The translations under genes and the position numbers were made by a program. This document shows positions 10,291 to 20,795 of a stretch of DNA of 64,000 nucleotides, in pieces. Where the stretch lies: positions 43,189,158 through 43,253,157 of the forward strand of contig OZ020514.1 of NCBI GenBank assembly GCA_963971425.1, written 5' to 3'. The first letter of the stretch is position 1. Each line of letters starts with the position of its first letter. Below the pieces are notes generated by a model. It saw only the letters and a program-made list of their open reading frames with translations, ran no database searches and was not told the DNA's origin. This DNA comes from Bryoerythrophyllum caledonicum (taxonomy: Eukaryota; Streptophyta; Bryopsida; Pottiales; Pottiaceae).

Positions 10291-11216
10291 TGGAGCAAGT
10301 TGCTGCAGATCGAGAATCTCAAGCGTTTGAGCACATGGTTCAGGTGGGTTTGACACCCCTCAAAGATTATTTCCTTGTACTAGAATTGAATGGTTTGGAT
10401 CTCACTCATGGCGCTGATTGTGTTACAAAGTTCCGGCCTCACACCCAAGAATTTCTCAAGTACTGTGTTGATAATTTTACTGTCGTGATTTGGAGTTCCG
10501 AAAGTCCGGCCGGAGTGGGGACTCTTCTAAACGACATGCAAGATCAGTTCAAATTCATTCTCAAGAGAATCAAACATATCTTCGATAATACCCATTGCGA
10601 TGTAGCTCGGTATACTGATGATGGAAAGAAATTCTACCTCAAGAGGCTATCAACACTATTTCTTAGTTATGGGGATTTGATAGGGAAAGGAGCCAATAGC
10701 GCGAACACCCTTTTGATTGACGTGCATTCGTACTCGAACGTCAAGAATTCTCCATATAATGCCATTCATCCGATGCCCTACACTCTCACTTCAACTGAGA
10801 CTGCCAAAGAGAGTGAGCAAGCTCTCTTGGTGATAACTTCCTTTCTGAGTGCGTTGAAGGAATTGGGTTGGTTTGTTCCCTTGTACACCTCAACTGTGGA
10901 CTACCTTATTCTGGTGAAGAAGTCTGCCTTGCCCTTTCAGAGTAACAAGCCTCGTCGTCCTCGTCCGCAACTTGCGATTCCGGAATTGAGTGTTGAGCTC
11001 TCAACCAGTGTGGATATTGTCATGCCTGATGCTGCCACTGTGCCTCACGGCCACAGGGTAACCTTCCTTGTACCTAAGCCTATCGACCTTAATAGGACTC
11101 GGCTGGTAGCCGTCCCAGGGAATCTCCGATTACTACCAGAACAACCGGAGTGGGAGCAGTATATTTGGTCCTTTCCAAGCGAGAAGCGTCCAAGGTCTCC
11201 TCCAAGTAGACGTTAG
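10291..11216 (+). CDS. FCP1-like pseudophosphatase domain, type I repeat 1 (open)
   Basis: The exon starts after TTTGGTGCAG (10281-10290); the preceding presumed intron holds a perfect palindrome at 10189-10205. The order matches an FCP1/NLI-interacting-factor domain: DYFLVLELNGLDL (motif I), KFRPHTQEFLKYCVDNFTV, VIWSSES (motif II region), FYLKRLSTLFL, then ANTLLIDVHSYSNVKNSPYN (motif III). Motif I is ELNG where active enzymes have DxDx(T/V), and the DDSP of motif III is DVHS, so both catalytic aspartates are gone although the exon has no stop or frameshift. It ends TAG at 11216 after a basic tail. A non-catalytic phosphopeptide-binding or scaffold role would be a guess. It is the best-preserved of four tandem copies. 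Confidence 0.62.
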
Positions 11217-11425
11217 GTCAATACGTTGGCTGCCAGCCGACGATGAAATTCATTCCATTTCTTTTCGTGACATTTGTCATGACTATGGAATTTTTTATAG
11301 TTCGCACAGTGATATTATCTTTGTGTGAATGTTTACCCATAATAAACATCGATTGTAATTATCTCAACTTCCTATGCACTTGATGGGACCTTAATTCATA
11401 CATCGTCATCCATTCATTTCTCCAG

Positions 11426-12139
11426 GTTAACTCTGGAGTTGGCGACGCAAGTGAGTGGTCTTTATCGCTCCGCGCCGGACCATCTGAGAAGGTCAATAAG
11501 TACTTCCTTGTCTTATCTTTGAACGGTCTCTTGATGGCGCAAGGTGTTGGAGCCGACAGGAAATGGCATACCATCTTTCGGCCTATGCTAAAAGAGTTTC
11601 TCGAGTTCTGTGTTTCCAACTTCACTGTGGCAGTTTGGAGTGACCAATGTAGCTCTTTTCTGAAATTACAAATGTTAGCTCTTGAGGGACAGTGTGGCAT
11701 TGTTAGTGAAATTAGACATCGTTTCCACAACAGTTTCTGCGACACAGCGACGACATCGTTCAACGGTCGGACTCTTTACACTCGAAGGCTTTCTATCCTG
11801 TTTCTGCATCCGTCCGGCCTGTTAGGCACTGGGGCAAATAGCTTTAACACTCTTCTACTCGACTGCTATCGTTTTTCTAGTGTCTGGAACAGTCCCCTCA
11901 ATGTCATGCATCCATTGACATTCGATTTGATCTCGAAAGAGACCGTGAAGAATGTCGTTCTTCCTAGTGTCGTTCAGTTCGTTTCTGATTTGTATTCATC
12001 GGGATTGCCTGTTCCTGAGTTTGTATGAGAGAACATCGATTTGACCGGATATCCTTGTCTTTGGCCCGATGACCCAAAATGGGCTGAATATGTCGAAGCT
12101 TACCCCAGCTCGATGCGTCTCAACATATCTTCCTCTTAG
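11426..12139 (+). pseudogene. FCP1-like domain, type I repeat 2, one in-frame TGA
   Basis: After a CTCCAG acceptor (to 11425) the exon reads EWSLSLRAGPSEKVNKYFLV, LSLNGLLMAQG, FRPMLKEFLEFCVSNFTVAV, WSDQCSSF and NTLLLDCYRFSSVWNSPLN. These align residue by residue with repeat 1. Motif I is SLNG, so both aspartates are absent. A TGA at 12026-12028 follows VPEFV, yet the frame goes on with IDLTGYPCLWPDDPKWAEYV to TAG 12137-12139, matching the LPEQPEWEQYIW tail of repeat 1. So the TGA is probably a late lesion, or the exon now ends early. A palindrome copy (12149-12165) follows directly. Confidence 0.55.
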
Positions 12140-12307
12140 GATAGAAGGGTCGGCTGGCAGCCGACGCCCTTAAATGGTCATTTTGTTAGACCTTTATTGA
12201 CTTGTTGTAAATACAATTTTTTGGGTAATAAAGCTCTTTCGTTTTTTGATCACTCATTGTGATTGGTGCCTCACTGAATCCATGCATGTCTGCTTTATTG
12301 ACTTCAG

Positions 12308-13506
12308 ATGCAAAGTTCATTCCTTGAAGTCGAAGTTCCTGGGGATATTTCGCACCAACTTGCCGTCGCGACTGATGAGGGAGACATTGACTTGACGGAT
12401 ATCTCCCCGCGCTTCAGCAGTTTCCAATCACCATTGGGAGATTACAAAAGACTGGAGCATCAAGATGTCACTGGTGCCTCTTGTGGTCGTGGATTTCATG
12501 TCGATTCTGGCCAATGTTCACTTCAGCGTGGCGGGGACCCTGCAGTTGTTTTTGAACCTTCTGTTGTAGTTGAGATCGGGTCACTAATTCGTCTTGGGAA
12601 TGTCGCTCTCGTTTCCGGCTCCACCCGCTGTCACATTGAGGAGGTGGACATGGACGATTTAGTTTCGGATGGTGCTTGTCCTGTTGGTGTCAATGTTGTC
12701 GGCTCCCAGCCGACACCATCGTCTGCTTCGATTCCCGCTGCCAACCTCAGCTTCGATGTGGTTCCAAGGAACATTCAGGTGGGTCCTTCAAGCTACTACC
12801 TCGTCCTTGAACTAAGGGGGCTTCTCTTCGCCGAAAGTTTTGATTGTCGTGGCAATGCTAAGAAGAAGAGCTTTTATCAGAAATCTAGGTTGGGCTTCGA
12901 GAGTTCCTTGCTTTCTGCTAGTCGTCCTTTTCGTTGGCCTTTTGGTCAACCGATACATTTAGAGAGATCCATCGATACATAGATCACTTGTTTGATGTTT
13001 TTCCCGACTTGCGAAAGGACACAAAAGTGTTGGGCACTTCCTACTGTGATTCCTCTACGGCCAAGAATCCCACGACTTTAGTTGCTCCGCTACTGAAAAG
13101 GTTGGCCCGATTGTTTTCTGATAGACGCTTTTTAATCGAGCCTGATGCGAATGAGCAGAACACGCTTCTCGTTGATCCCTTTCCTCTCCAGAATATCCTC
13201 AATAGCCCCTATAGTGCTATTCATCCTTCTCTATTTAAGTATAATATTCCAGAGATCTCAATTCCAGGGATGCAGCCGTATCTTTTGAGAGTGTTAATTC
13301 CCTTTCTCTCGGGACTTTTGAAGTCTGGGGTTAATGTTCAGGAGTACTGCCATTTGAATTGGGAATTCGAAACTTCTCGACTGTACCTTAGGTCGTTTCA
13401 GCATCAAAAATATAGGGAGGTCATCTATCCCCACGCCTTGGGTTTCGACGCGCCATACTGTCCCGATGAAGTGGTATCGAAGCTAGTAATTGCCTATTCG
13501 AACTGA
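12308..13506 (+). pseudogene. FCP1-like domain, type I repeat 3, frameshift plus TAG
   Basis: Begins with an ATG right after a CAG acceptor (12305-12307). An N-terminal extension of about 160 codons is unlike repeats 1 and 2 and includes a palindrome copy read as VVGSQPT (12698-12714). The domain then follows: YYLVLELRGLLFAES (motif I, aspartates absent), a frameshift near 12895, EFLAFC with a TAG at 12919-12921, LAFWSTDTFREIHRY, and NTLLVDPFPLQNILNSPYS. The ending extends to AYSN and TGA at 13504-13506. The matching ending in the other repeats makes the alignment secure. Two disabling changes make it a pseudogene or a mis-annotated pair of exons. Confidence 0.52.
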
Positions 13507-13803
13507 GTATCCATTAGTTCTCAAATGGGCTTTTCGGAGTTTCTTTTCCTCTTTACTACTATTGACAATCAGAAATTGATCCTTTATTACCTTGTGATAT
13601 CTTAACTTTTGCGGTCTTATGATATATTTTCTAATTCCAGTTTTTCAATGTGTATGTATTGCCTTTATCACATGTCTATTCTTCATCCCTTCTCATGGTC
13701 ATGTGCGTTGTTTTGCACCGTCGGGTGGCAGCGGATGGTATAGTGTTTTCATCCATCCTTAATATTCGGCATCATGACGATTGTCTTCTTTTTTATTTTC
13801 CAG

Positions 13804-14213
13804 GGTCATCCTTTTATTTCAAATGCTTATATGGAACCCCTTCACTGTATCGAAAGTGTGTTGTCCTTTGTGTCAATGGGCTCCTTTGCTTTGTAAAACC
13901 ACGTGTGCCAACTTCTGGAGCTTGCACTCGTGAGAATATTGTTTGCCGGCCAGGCCTGAAGAAACTTTTTGATATGTTGCTCCCTTGCTTTGACGTCGCA
14001 CTTTGGTCAACGCTACCGATGGAGGACTTACAACTTGTCTTGCGGCATATTCTTCATGTTGGCGTTATGGATAGGCTGTCATTTGTCTATAGCAGACATG
14101 ACTTAGCTCAGAGCATAAATTTCCCTTGGAGTTACAAAACAATGTCGATTCTTTCTAAGAGGAATCATACGCGTTATGTATGCCTGCCTCATCAAGTTCT
14201 ATATGTTGCTTGA
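13804..14213 (+). pseudogene. FCP1-like domain, type I repeat 4, truncated
   Basis: After a TTTTCCAG acceptor (to 13803) the frame encodes KCVVLCVNGLLCFVK (motif I with Cys and Asn in place of the aspartates), CRPGLKKLFDMLLPCFDVAL, WSTLPMEDLQLVLRHILH and KTMSILSKRN. The motif III region is lost: the exon stops at TGA 14211-14213. A degenerate palindrome (13720-13736) sits in the presumed intron ahead of it. It is the most divergent of the four repeats. Confidence 0.45.
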
Positions 14214-14255
14214 GTTAGTTTAATTGATTTCCGATGTCTCTGGTATACCTTGTAG

Positions 14256-15005
14256 ATTGAGTCTCTAAGGTGTGCCTGCAACTGCGAGGCTTCAGAGAGT
14301 GATTGGTACAAGAACAAGGCCAAGTTGGCTTTGTCTCTATCCAAAGTGGACTTCATTACCGACGGTTATCCAGTTGACCACAGAAAGTATCCTCTCAAAG
14401 CCCCTCGTGGTAAGGGTATTGGTAAGAGGCAAGTTGAAGACGACAATGATGATGAGGAAGATGATGATGAGAATCTTTCCATGGATGTGATGAGGTCAGA
14501 TCTTGCAGACGCTGAGCCATGAGACCCCGCTTCTCCTTGCGTTAGAGAAGGCGCAGATATTGATGCATTTTATTGGGATCGTTTTGAGGATCTTGCTCTG
14601 CGGCGTTGCAATGTGTTTGCAGATGGTGCTGGGCCATCCAACCTTTGCTCGTAGAGCACGGCTGATTTCTCAGATGGATATTCCGACGATGACGTTGAAC
14701 CGATGACTTCTGCACCCACATCCCCCCATAAGTGCCAACGTACTCCTGTAATGCTAAACTCGCCCACGCTATCTACGTCCTTTTTCACTGCATAGGTTGA
14801 TATGGCATTGAAGGTCGAGATGCTCTTAAAGAAGGTCGAGGAGTAAGAGAGGCTCAACCAAAAGGTGTCAAGCCAGCAGGAGGTGCGCCATAAAGAGCTC
14901 TTTGCAGCGCAGAGAGCCGACTTGGAGTGGAACACGCAAGCAATGATCGTGTCCATGTTCGCAAGGTTTGAGAAGATGTTGCCACCGCAATCCAAGCCGA
15001 TGTAG
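14256..15005 (+). pseudogene. Acidic and coiled-coil tail of the 5.8-15 kb locus, with in-frame stops
   Basis: One reading frame runs through CEASESDWYKNKAKLALSLS, GKRQVEDDNDDEEDDDENLS and DADIDAFYW-like sequence, then DFSDGYSDDDVEPMTSAP. After TGCATAG at 14789-14795 it continues with a heptad-like segment (LKVEMLLKKVEE, LNQKVSSQQEVRHKELFAA) ending KMLPPQSKPM and TAG 15003-15005. In-frame stops are at 14519-14521 (TGA), about 14652 (TAG), 14793-14795 (TAG, possibly an acceptor) and inside the coiled coil (TAA about 14847). An acidic patch followed by a coiled coil suggests protein-protein contact. I do not recognise the family. Confidence 0.4.
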
Positions 15006-15612
15006 CATATTTTAATTATAACTCCTGGATCGGCTGCACGAATGCCATCTCCAAGCCCTGCTATGATGGAGATAGTCCCGTTGCTTGGAGAGATGCCTCC
15101 CCAACAGTCTTTGTTGAGATAGGATTTGAATCCGTCTTCTCCTCGTTTTCCACCGCAAGTCAGCTTATGTTGGAGCAGAGCCCATGCTTTCTACGGCTCC
15201 ATGTGTAGAGCCAGTCAATGTGATTATAGTGGATGAGACAGAAGTTGCAAATTAAGTCAACACACCGACCAGCGCTCAAGCATCTCCAGAACACTCTTCA
15301 GGTAGAATTCTCAATGAGGACTAGGATATCAAGATTTCTTGTCTTATGAATTTTATTTCCTTGAATACTTTTGTACAGTAACTTTTGTTTGTAAATGTGC
15401 ATGGATGTTTATTGTCCGTATTAACCTTGGCACAATAAATTCGATATTGTTTTTGTTTCTAATCTTCTTGATCACTTCCATCTCTTAAAATGTTGTTTAC
15501 GTGTTGTTCTTTTATTATAACTTTTTTCAAACTTCACTTGAGTCGAAGTAAATCTATTGCACATATGTAGTAGTATATTTGTTTGTGTTTTATATTGGTG
15601 TGTGTTCTTTCT

Positions 15613-15757
15613 CCTAAAGTCATTGTTACGGGTAATGCATATTCAACTCGAGTCCAGCTGAATATGCATTACTTTAGGAATATCATGTTTTCCTCCCCAA
15701 GTATGCATCCTATTGTTCAGTAGTCAAATACTTGCACAATCAGCTCAACTTGAGCTG
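15613..15757. repeat. Two hairpins in the intergenic region before FCP1-like copy 3
   Basis: GTAATGCATATTCA (15632-15645) is followed after 13 bp by its exact complement at 15659-15672. An outer pair CCTAAAGT (15613-15620) / ACTTTAGG (15671-15678) partly overlaps, so a longer imperfect hairpin is possible. Downstream, CAGCTCAA-C-TTGAGCTG (15741-15757) is a perfect 8+1+8 palindrome, the same geometry as the 17-bp word in the 2.5-13.7 kb region but with a different sequence. The rest of 15,006-15,840 has only weak coding-like stretches (VEPVNVIIVDETEVAN near 15.2 kb) and AT-rich DNA. Confidence 0.8.
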
Positions 15758-16101
15758 AATGTGGATCCTATTTAATATCAATTGTGGTTGCATTTTTTGG
15801 ACATGTTTGTTCATAACCCATAATCAAATTTGTTGACTTTCAGATGCCCTAAGTCTCGAATGGGATTCCATTAAAGATGATGTTGGTCCTTCAGAGTTTC
15901 CTCTTGTGGTTGGTGTGAGGCGCATTGATGCTACTTTGGCCATCAATTCACATGTATAGCTCTAGTTTTCACCACTTTATGGCAAAGATTGTATTGTCCC
16001 TTGTAGTGCTTTCTTCTTTGTATAATATTGTGTGCTCTTTTGTTATATATTGTTTAATGTTTAGTAGCATGTACCTCGACTCTTTCCCATCTGAATTCCA
16101 G

Positions 16102-16896
16102 GTGGTCGAGCCACTGAAGGGCGTTCATAGCGCCGTAGTCCCTATTCCTCGTTCAATCCTTAGAGTGGTCAAACCATGGTTAAACATTGTGTTTGACTTG
16201 AACGGTATATAGTGTGTATGTGAGAAATTCCGCTTGGGGTCTTCTACGCAAGCCTCCAATGCATGTTCTGTGCCACACTCGCTAGCAATTCCAGCCAAGG
16301 TCGGCCCAAGGCTAGTGTATGTTCGTCCAGGCTGCAAGGCATTTTTGGACGCTGTTTCTAAGTTTGCATTGATATCGGTGTAGAGCTCAATGAAATTGAA
16401 CACCACTAGTAGCATCGTTAATTACCTCTTTCCTAAATTAGCCTCACTAAAAATCATATTTGGGCAAGAGCATTGTAAGAGAGTCATAAGTGTTGTGATC
16501 CGGAATGTACCTCAATATCTGAAGGTTAAGAACTTGGATAAGGAGGTATTTTTGAAGACGTTGTCAAGAGACCTTTTTACAAAAAAGAATGGATCATTTA
16601 CGAAGGAGAATACCATCATCATACATGACAGTCCGTACAAGCACGTCCTTAATGATCCGAAGAATGTGCTTCTGGCGGATACTTGGTCCTACAAAGGGGA
16701 TGGATAGAACGATACGTTCCTCCTCAATGTCTTGCTTCCGTGGCTCCAAGAGCTCCAGAGTAGTGAAGAGTTAGGGATGCAATCTTTTTGGCAAGAGAAT
16801 CCCTTTGGTCGTCCGATAATTAGCTCGGATTCATACAACTTAGAATACATGGAATTAACGCACGCGATTATGATATCCAATGGGCTCACAATTTAG
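16102..16896 (+). pseudogene. FCP1-like exon, type II copy 3, three in-frame stops
   Basis: The exon opens after TTCCAG (to 16101), the same acceptor position as in copies 1 and 2. It reads KPWLNIVFDLNGI (motif I with N for the second Asp), then TAG, VGPRLVYVRPGCKAFLDAVS, then ISV followed by TAG where copy 1 has Trp in ITIWSS. Next come IIFGQEHCKRV, KEVFLKTLSRDLF and NTIIIHDSPYKHVLNDPKN. A third TAG follows GDG near 16706, and the frame then runs on through LLPWLQELQSS to a stop at 16894-16896. Apart from the three stops it is one continuous frame, so the copy died by point mutations. Motif III keeps HDSP, closer to the canonical DDSP than the type I repeats. Confidence 0.7.
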
Positions 16897-17102
16897 TAGT
16901 CTCTGGAAGCGAACACAATTGTGTTGATGTGTTATATTGTACATATCTTGTAATCAAAGTGGCAATTGCCAGTTCTTTGATATTTGTTTGTGATTTTTCG
17001 TTTGTTATCGTTGGTTTTGTGAGTTTTTGTTCTCTCTTTGCTTCCATGTTTGAAAAAGAGCCGTTCACCATTTTCTCAAGTAAACCATTGTGTTGCCTCC
17101 AT

Positions 17103-18320
17103 GGATTCTATTTTGAAGTCTGAAGACTGTGGATATCCAATTCCACGAAAACAAAATGATTTGTACTCCCTCAGAACAGCTCATTATTTGATGAACTCTT
17201 CAATGGCACCAATTGAAGAAGATGAAGTCAATAGCCCGCCACCAAAAATTTGCATTTGAAAGGCTGCCTCCCGTTCTTTTCTTCAACCTCGTTGTATTTT
17301 GGGGTCCCCCGGTGTTGATAGGTTTTGTGGAAAAGGTGACCAAGTGCTTATTCGCGGTCGTGAGGAATCCTCGTCTCTTCCCCCTCATAGCATGGCATTT
17401 CCCCCCTTCTCTCTATTTTACCCAAGTCTTTTTTTGGCAATGTGCACATTTAGCTCGAATAGAGCTAGATATGCACAGATTGCATTTTAACTCCCTTTGT
17501 TCCTACGTCATAAGATCACGTGCTTCAAACACTTGCTGGTGTAATTCAACCACCTACAACGGTGCCATCAGAGAAGATGCCCTCAATTCCCACCACGTGT
17601 CGGCCTGTTGCAACAGTCAAAATGTTGAGAACAAACTCCAATCTCTAAGTGGGAATACGCGTTCTACTTACTGAGGTTGGTCCTATTTTGTATCATTGTT
17701 CAATATGTGTAGTATCTTTCCCTCTTAACCAACACTGTTTTGATTTTGCATGTTTCACCAACACCTAAATTGCACATAAATCTTTGAATGGATTCCACGT
17801 CATGGTATTTGTGTTTTTTGGACATGTGTGGCTTCATATTTAGCTCGGTTAATGCTAATTTTTGTGTTCTCTTTTGCTAGGTGCTTCAACCAACTATAGA
17901 GCCTCAAAGTGCTTCCCCAAAGCATGGTTTAAACCTCAACTCAAAGCATCACTGTCGCCATCACCACTCGCTTCTTGAGCCTGTTGATACTTGGAATCAC
18001 TGGATGCAACTCCAACAACAACAAGAACATATACGTGCTAGTCAAATGCCATGTACTGGTTACAGCCGCAAAGTTGAACTTCAGAAGGGAAGGGATGAGC
18101 TGAGGAAATCAAATTGTGATGACGTGGAGAAGAACGAGTAGATTTAAGATCCGAGTGATATCATTGAGTTGTACAAGTGCACATTAAGCTTGGCTATATC
18201 TAAATGTGCATTGAGTAGAAATTCATATGTATGTTTTGGATCATAGTAGAAGCCTTTCCCTGCATGGAAAGGATGATGCTTGTTTTGTATATGGATTACT
18301 TCTATCATATTATGAATAAA
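17103..18320 (+). pseudogene. Downstream exons of type II copy 3, with AATAAA
   Basis: A short frame (MNSSMAPIEEDEVNSPPP) matches in position the TMAMDDGVVESP segment of copy 1. After AT-rich and T-rich sequence, a Gln-rich exon follows a TTTTGCTAG acceptor (to 17880): LEPVDTWNHWMQLQQQQEHI ... LQKGRDELRKSNCDDVEKNE, stop 18139-18141. It is predicted to be helical. AATAAA lies at 18315-18320. Two hairpin-like segments built on GTGCACAT/ATGTGCAC arms occur at about 17437-17473 and 18177-18212. The exon structure is inferred from splice-like sites only. Confidence 0.35.
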
Positions 18321-18514
18321 GTCTGCAATTTAAGATATTATTTCATTTGATTCTCAAATTTGGGTGCCGTTTGCCTATACATCTTCATATTATCTTGCAA
18401 AAATGGTGTTGTACTTCCATTCTAATCATGTTTTGCTTCATCACTACGGTAACATGATTGGATTACTCAAGAGCGTGCAAGTCCTAAAACCCTGGAAATC
18501 TCCCGATATTATAA

Positions 18515-19102
18515 ATATGATGTTACATCCAGTATCCGAGTCGTCAGATGAAGTTTCGGACCACTCGACTTTGTCATCCAAAGGTTCAACTTCCATGGTG
18601 CTCCCGAGACCTTCTTTTAGAAACTTCCGCACATACGGTATGGTGAATCCAATGACTTGCGCCATCTTGGAGTTCATTTGGATTTCCATCGTCGTCCAAT
18701 CAACCGGTATGCCAAGTATCAACTCTGCGTAAACCATCCGTATTATAAAAAAATTTACCTAGTTGCGACGCACTTTCGCCTCGTCATAAATATGCTGGTA
18801 CGCTTGGATGCAACAATCCTTGAAGATCTCATTGCTGCAATATCCTAGGTTGGTCCTATTTGTACGACGCATTAATGAATATCGCGAGTATGGCCACAGG
18901 TGCTCCAAATGACACCATCCAATATATTTTGCACATTGTGGAGATGTCGACGGTCTTGGAACTCTCTCCCAACCAAAAAATGCCTTGAGCTCTTCATCAA
19001 TCAATACGTAAGGCGCTTCTTCTATTCTTTGCGTGCGTGATGTTTATTATATTGTCGTTTTTTGAGTAAATTGTGAGTGGTAGATGGCTCTCCAAAATCC
19101 AT
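18515..19102 (-). pseudogene. W-family gene, copy A, decayed
   Basis: From ATG at 19102 the sequence first reads MDFGEPSTT-like, loses frame near an AAGAAGCGCCTT run, then gives LIDEELKAFFGWE, QCAKYIGWCHLEHLWPY, NLGYCSNEIFKDCCIQAYQH and VYAELILGIPVDWTTMEIQ. The same landmarks recur in copies B, C, D and E (positions 35.4, 38.1, 32.4 and 63.0 kb). I do not recognise the family outside this window; I name it W after conserved Trp residues (GWE, PWT, WCH, DWR). It is frameshifted at least twice and truncated at its 3' end by the junction with FCP1-like tail sequence. Confidence 0.55.
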
Positions 19103-19259
19103 GGTTTGAATTCGCGTGACGAGGGAGAGGAAATACAAAGGTGTCAATAGACACCGTCAAATTCTTTTCAAAATTGCCAAACAAGTAGCCGCCAAGTGGC
19201 AGTTGCAGGTCAAAGCGCCTAGAAAGTAGGGACCAAAATAAAAAAAATCAACATGTATA

Positions 19260-19460
19260 GACCTAGAGGCGCACAAACACGAGGGGTTGCGCACAAACGC
19301 GCATATGACCTAGAGGCGCACAAACACGAGGGGTCTGCGCGTGTACGCGAGGAGGCTGCGCGCGTACGCAATCAGGATTGCGCGCATACGAGATGGGGCT
19401 AGTCGGACGCGTTTGAGCAAGGTCAGGCGCGGACATTTCTGTGTCAAGCACGAGCATAGT
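19260..19460 (-). repeat. CGCG-rich minisatellite of W-unit A
   Basis: Degenerate units built on TGCGCGCGTACGC and CACGAGGGG on the plus strand, lying just upstream of the conserved block ahead of the W gene. The same kind of array lies at the same place in copies B (35.0 kb) and C (37.7 kb). Confidence 0.7.
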
Positions 19461-20489
19461 GGGGAGAACTTGATGTAAACAAAATTCAAAAATTCCATTT
19501 CCGACAAGTAGAAATGCCAATGTCAACAGCTATCAAGTTTACATGACTAGTCATTTAAATATCCAAACTAATTTGGAGTATCCATGAATTCGACATAAGT
19601 TAAAGTTGCATAAAGTGGGTAGATTGGATTTGTATGTGATAATTTTCATTTCTGTTAAGATACATTATAACAAATCTGTCACTGTTACAATTTAGTGAAT
19701 TTATTTGGTTGGCTCAAATGATTTGACTGTTAACTTCGAGAAATCTATGAGCATATATTGAAAAATTGATTTACTTACCAAAAAACATAAACAATCCAAT
19801 ATTTTTGAAATGTTCAAGGAAAGTAGTCAAACACTATAATGTTTTAAAAACATTCTCTAGAAATGTTACAAACACAATACTAATACTTCCAGATTGGTTT
19901 TTTTTTAGAGTTAGTACCTTCCATTACCATGGAAATTGATTTGTATGACAAACTTATACTCATATTTAGATATAAGATGGATAATTTGTATGGTAGAATG
20001 CCATCACTTATTATTTTGGAAGGCCAGAGCAATTAATTACGTATAATATAATATTCAACCAAGAATAATAATGTTGTATTAATATTGGGGATTTTGATAC
20101 ATCACAAATAATTTATCATGCAAGTAAGTAACATGATTTTTATTGTTTAGTGTGAGTCTAATTTTTGGGTCCCATTTAATTTTAGGTTAAATTGTTGAAT
20201 TTTTGGTACACTAGTTAGAAATTAGCAAGATCGGTGGTTAGAAGGGTTCAAAAACCCCAAATACTTCACCAAATTAGTGGAGGGAGGTTCGGGCTATTAG
20301 GAATAATTTGAGATGCGAGGGGAAAGAGAGACAGGGATGTAGGAAGCCTTTAGTAGTATTTTACTACTTATTTAGGTTGTTGTTCACCAAAGTTGGTGCA
20401 AAGATGTAGTAATTAATAGTGGGTGGATGACCAAATTTTAGGAGATAAAATAGAATAGTGGAAGAAAAGGATTAGAGAGGTGTTAGAGT

Positions 20490-20765
20490 TTGGACGAGAT
20501 TATATCTCACAAAGAAAAATTAGAAGTGGCAGAGAAGAGAAGTAGAAGAAAAGAAAAAAGAAAAAAAGAAAAAATAGAAGGAAAGAAAAACAAGAAAAAA
20601 TTAGAAGTAGAAGAAAAGAAAAGAAAGAATTTAGAAGTAGAGGACGAAGGAGAAAGTAGACTAAGAAGACTTGGAAGAAAATAGAGATAGAAGAAGAAGA
20701 AAGAGAAAGAAAAAAGGAGAAAAGAAAAGAAAAGAAAAAAAGATAAGGAGAAAAGGAGGAAGGAG
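20490..20765 (+). repeat. Purine-only tract (GAAA-rich)
   Basis: About 275 bp almost wholly A and G on the plus strand, with short GAAAA-type units and a few pyrimidine breaks. It sits next to G-rich sequence and a 24-bp palindrome (20796-20819). Such mirror-type purine tracts can form triplex DNA. Long Lys/Glu or Phe/Ser frames across it are composition artefacts. Confidence 0.85.
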
Positions 20766-20795
20766 GAGCCGGTTGATAACCGTGGCTATGGCGGT

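Larger units (their letters stand above)
2564..13736. repeat. Dispersed 17-bp palindrome GTCGGCTG-N-CAGCCGAC (about 14 copies)
   Basis: Consensus is an 8-bp arm, one variable base, and the complementary arm. Full or near-full copies: 2564, 3581, 4449, 6040, 6160 (perfect), 6190, 7613, 9043 (perfect), 10189 (perfect), 11225, 12149 (perfect), 12698 and 13720 (degenerate), each 17 bp. Half or worn copies are at 5872, 5973, 5994, 6136 and about 11097. Copies at 6040 and 7613 extend to 21 bp (CC...GG flanks). They fall in presumed introns, between exons, and in coding sequence of two minus-strand genes, where different frames read it as VGWQPT, RLPAD or SAGSR. I found no full copy in 14-64 kb. Confidence 0.9.
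18515..20155 (-). mobile_element. W-unit copy A (inverted relative to copy C)
   Basis: Read on the minus strand it has the same order as 36.75-38.65 kb on the plus strand: an AT-rich segment (20,155-19,480), a CGCG-rich minisatellite (19,460-19,260), a conserved promoter-like block, then the W gene. Shared landmarks include the AAAAATCATGTTACTTACTT segment (20,140s here, 36,770s there), GACATTGGCATTTCTAC, and GGTGTC-TATT-GACACC. It ends within GACTCGGATACTGGATGT, where FCP1-like tail sequence starts (CTGGAAATCTCCC at about 18,495). About 240 bp present in copy C (37,440-37,670) are absent here. I call it an element because copies lie in both orientations; true termini are not defined. Confidence 0.6.

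Noticed and set aside
9108-15005. Altered genetic code or RNA repair of stop codons to explain many in-frame stops
   Set aside because: All three stop codons are involved, frameshifts and deletions accompany them, and intact genes in the same window end normally. Pseudogene decay is simpler.
17213-17674. 153-codon frame in type II copy 3
   Set aside because: Spans T-rich intron-like sequence and hairpins; no match to the sibling copies in this frame.
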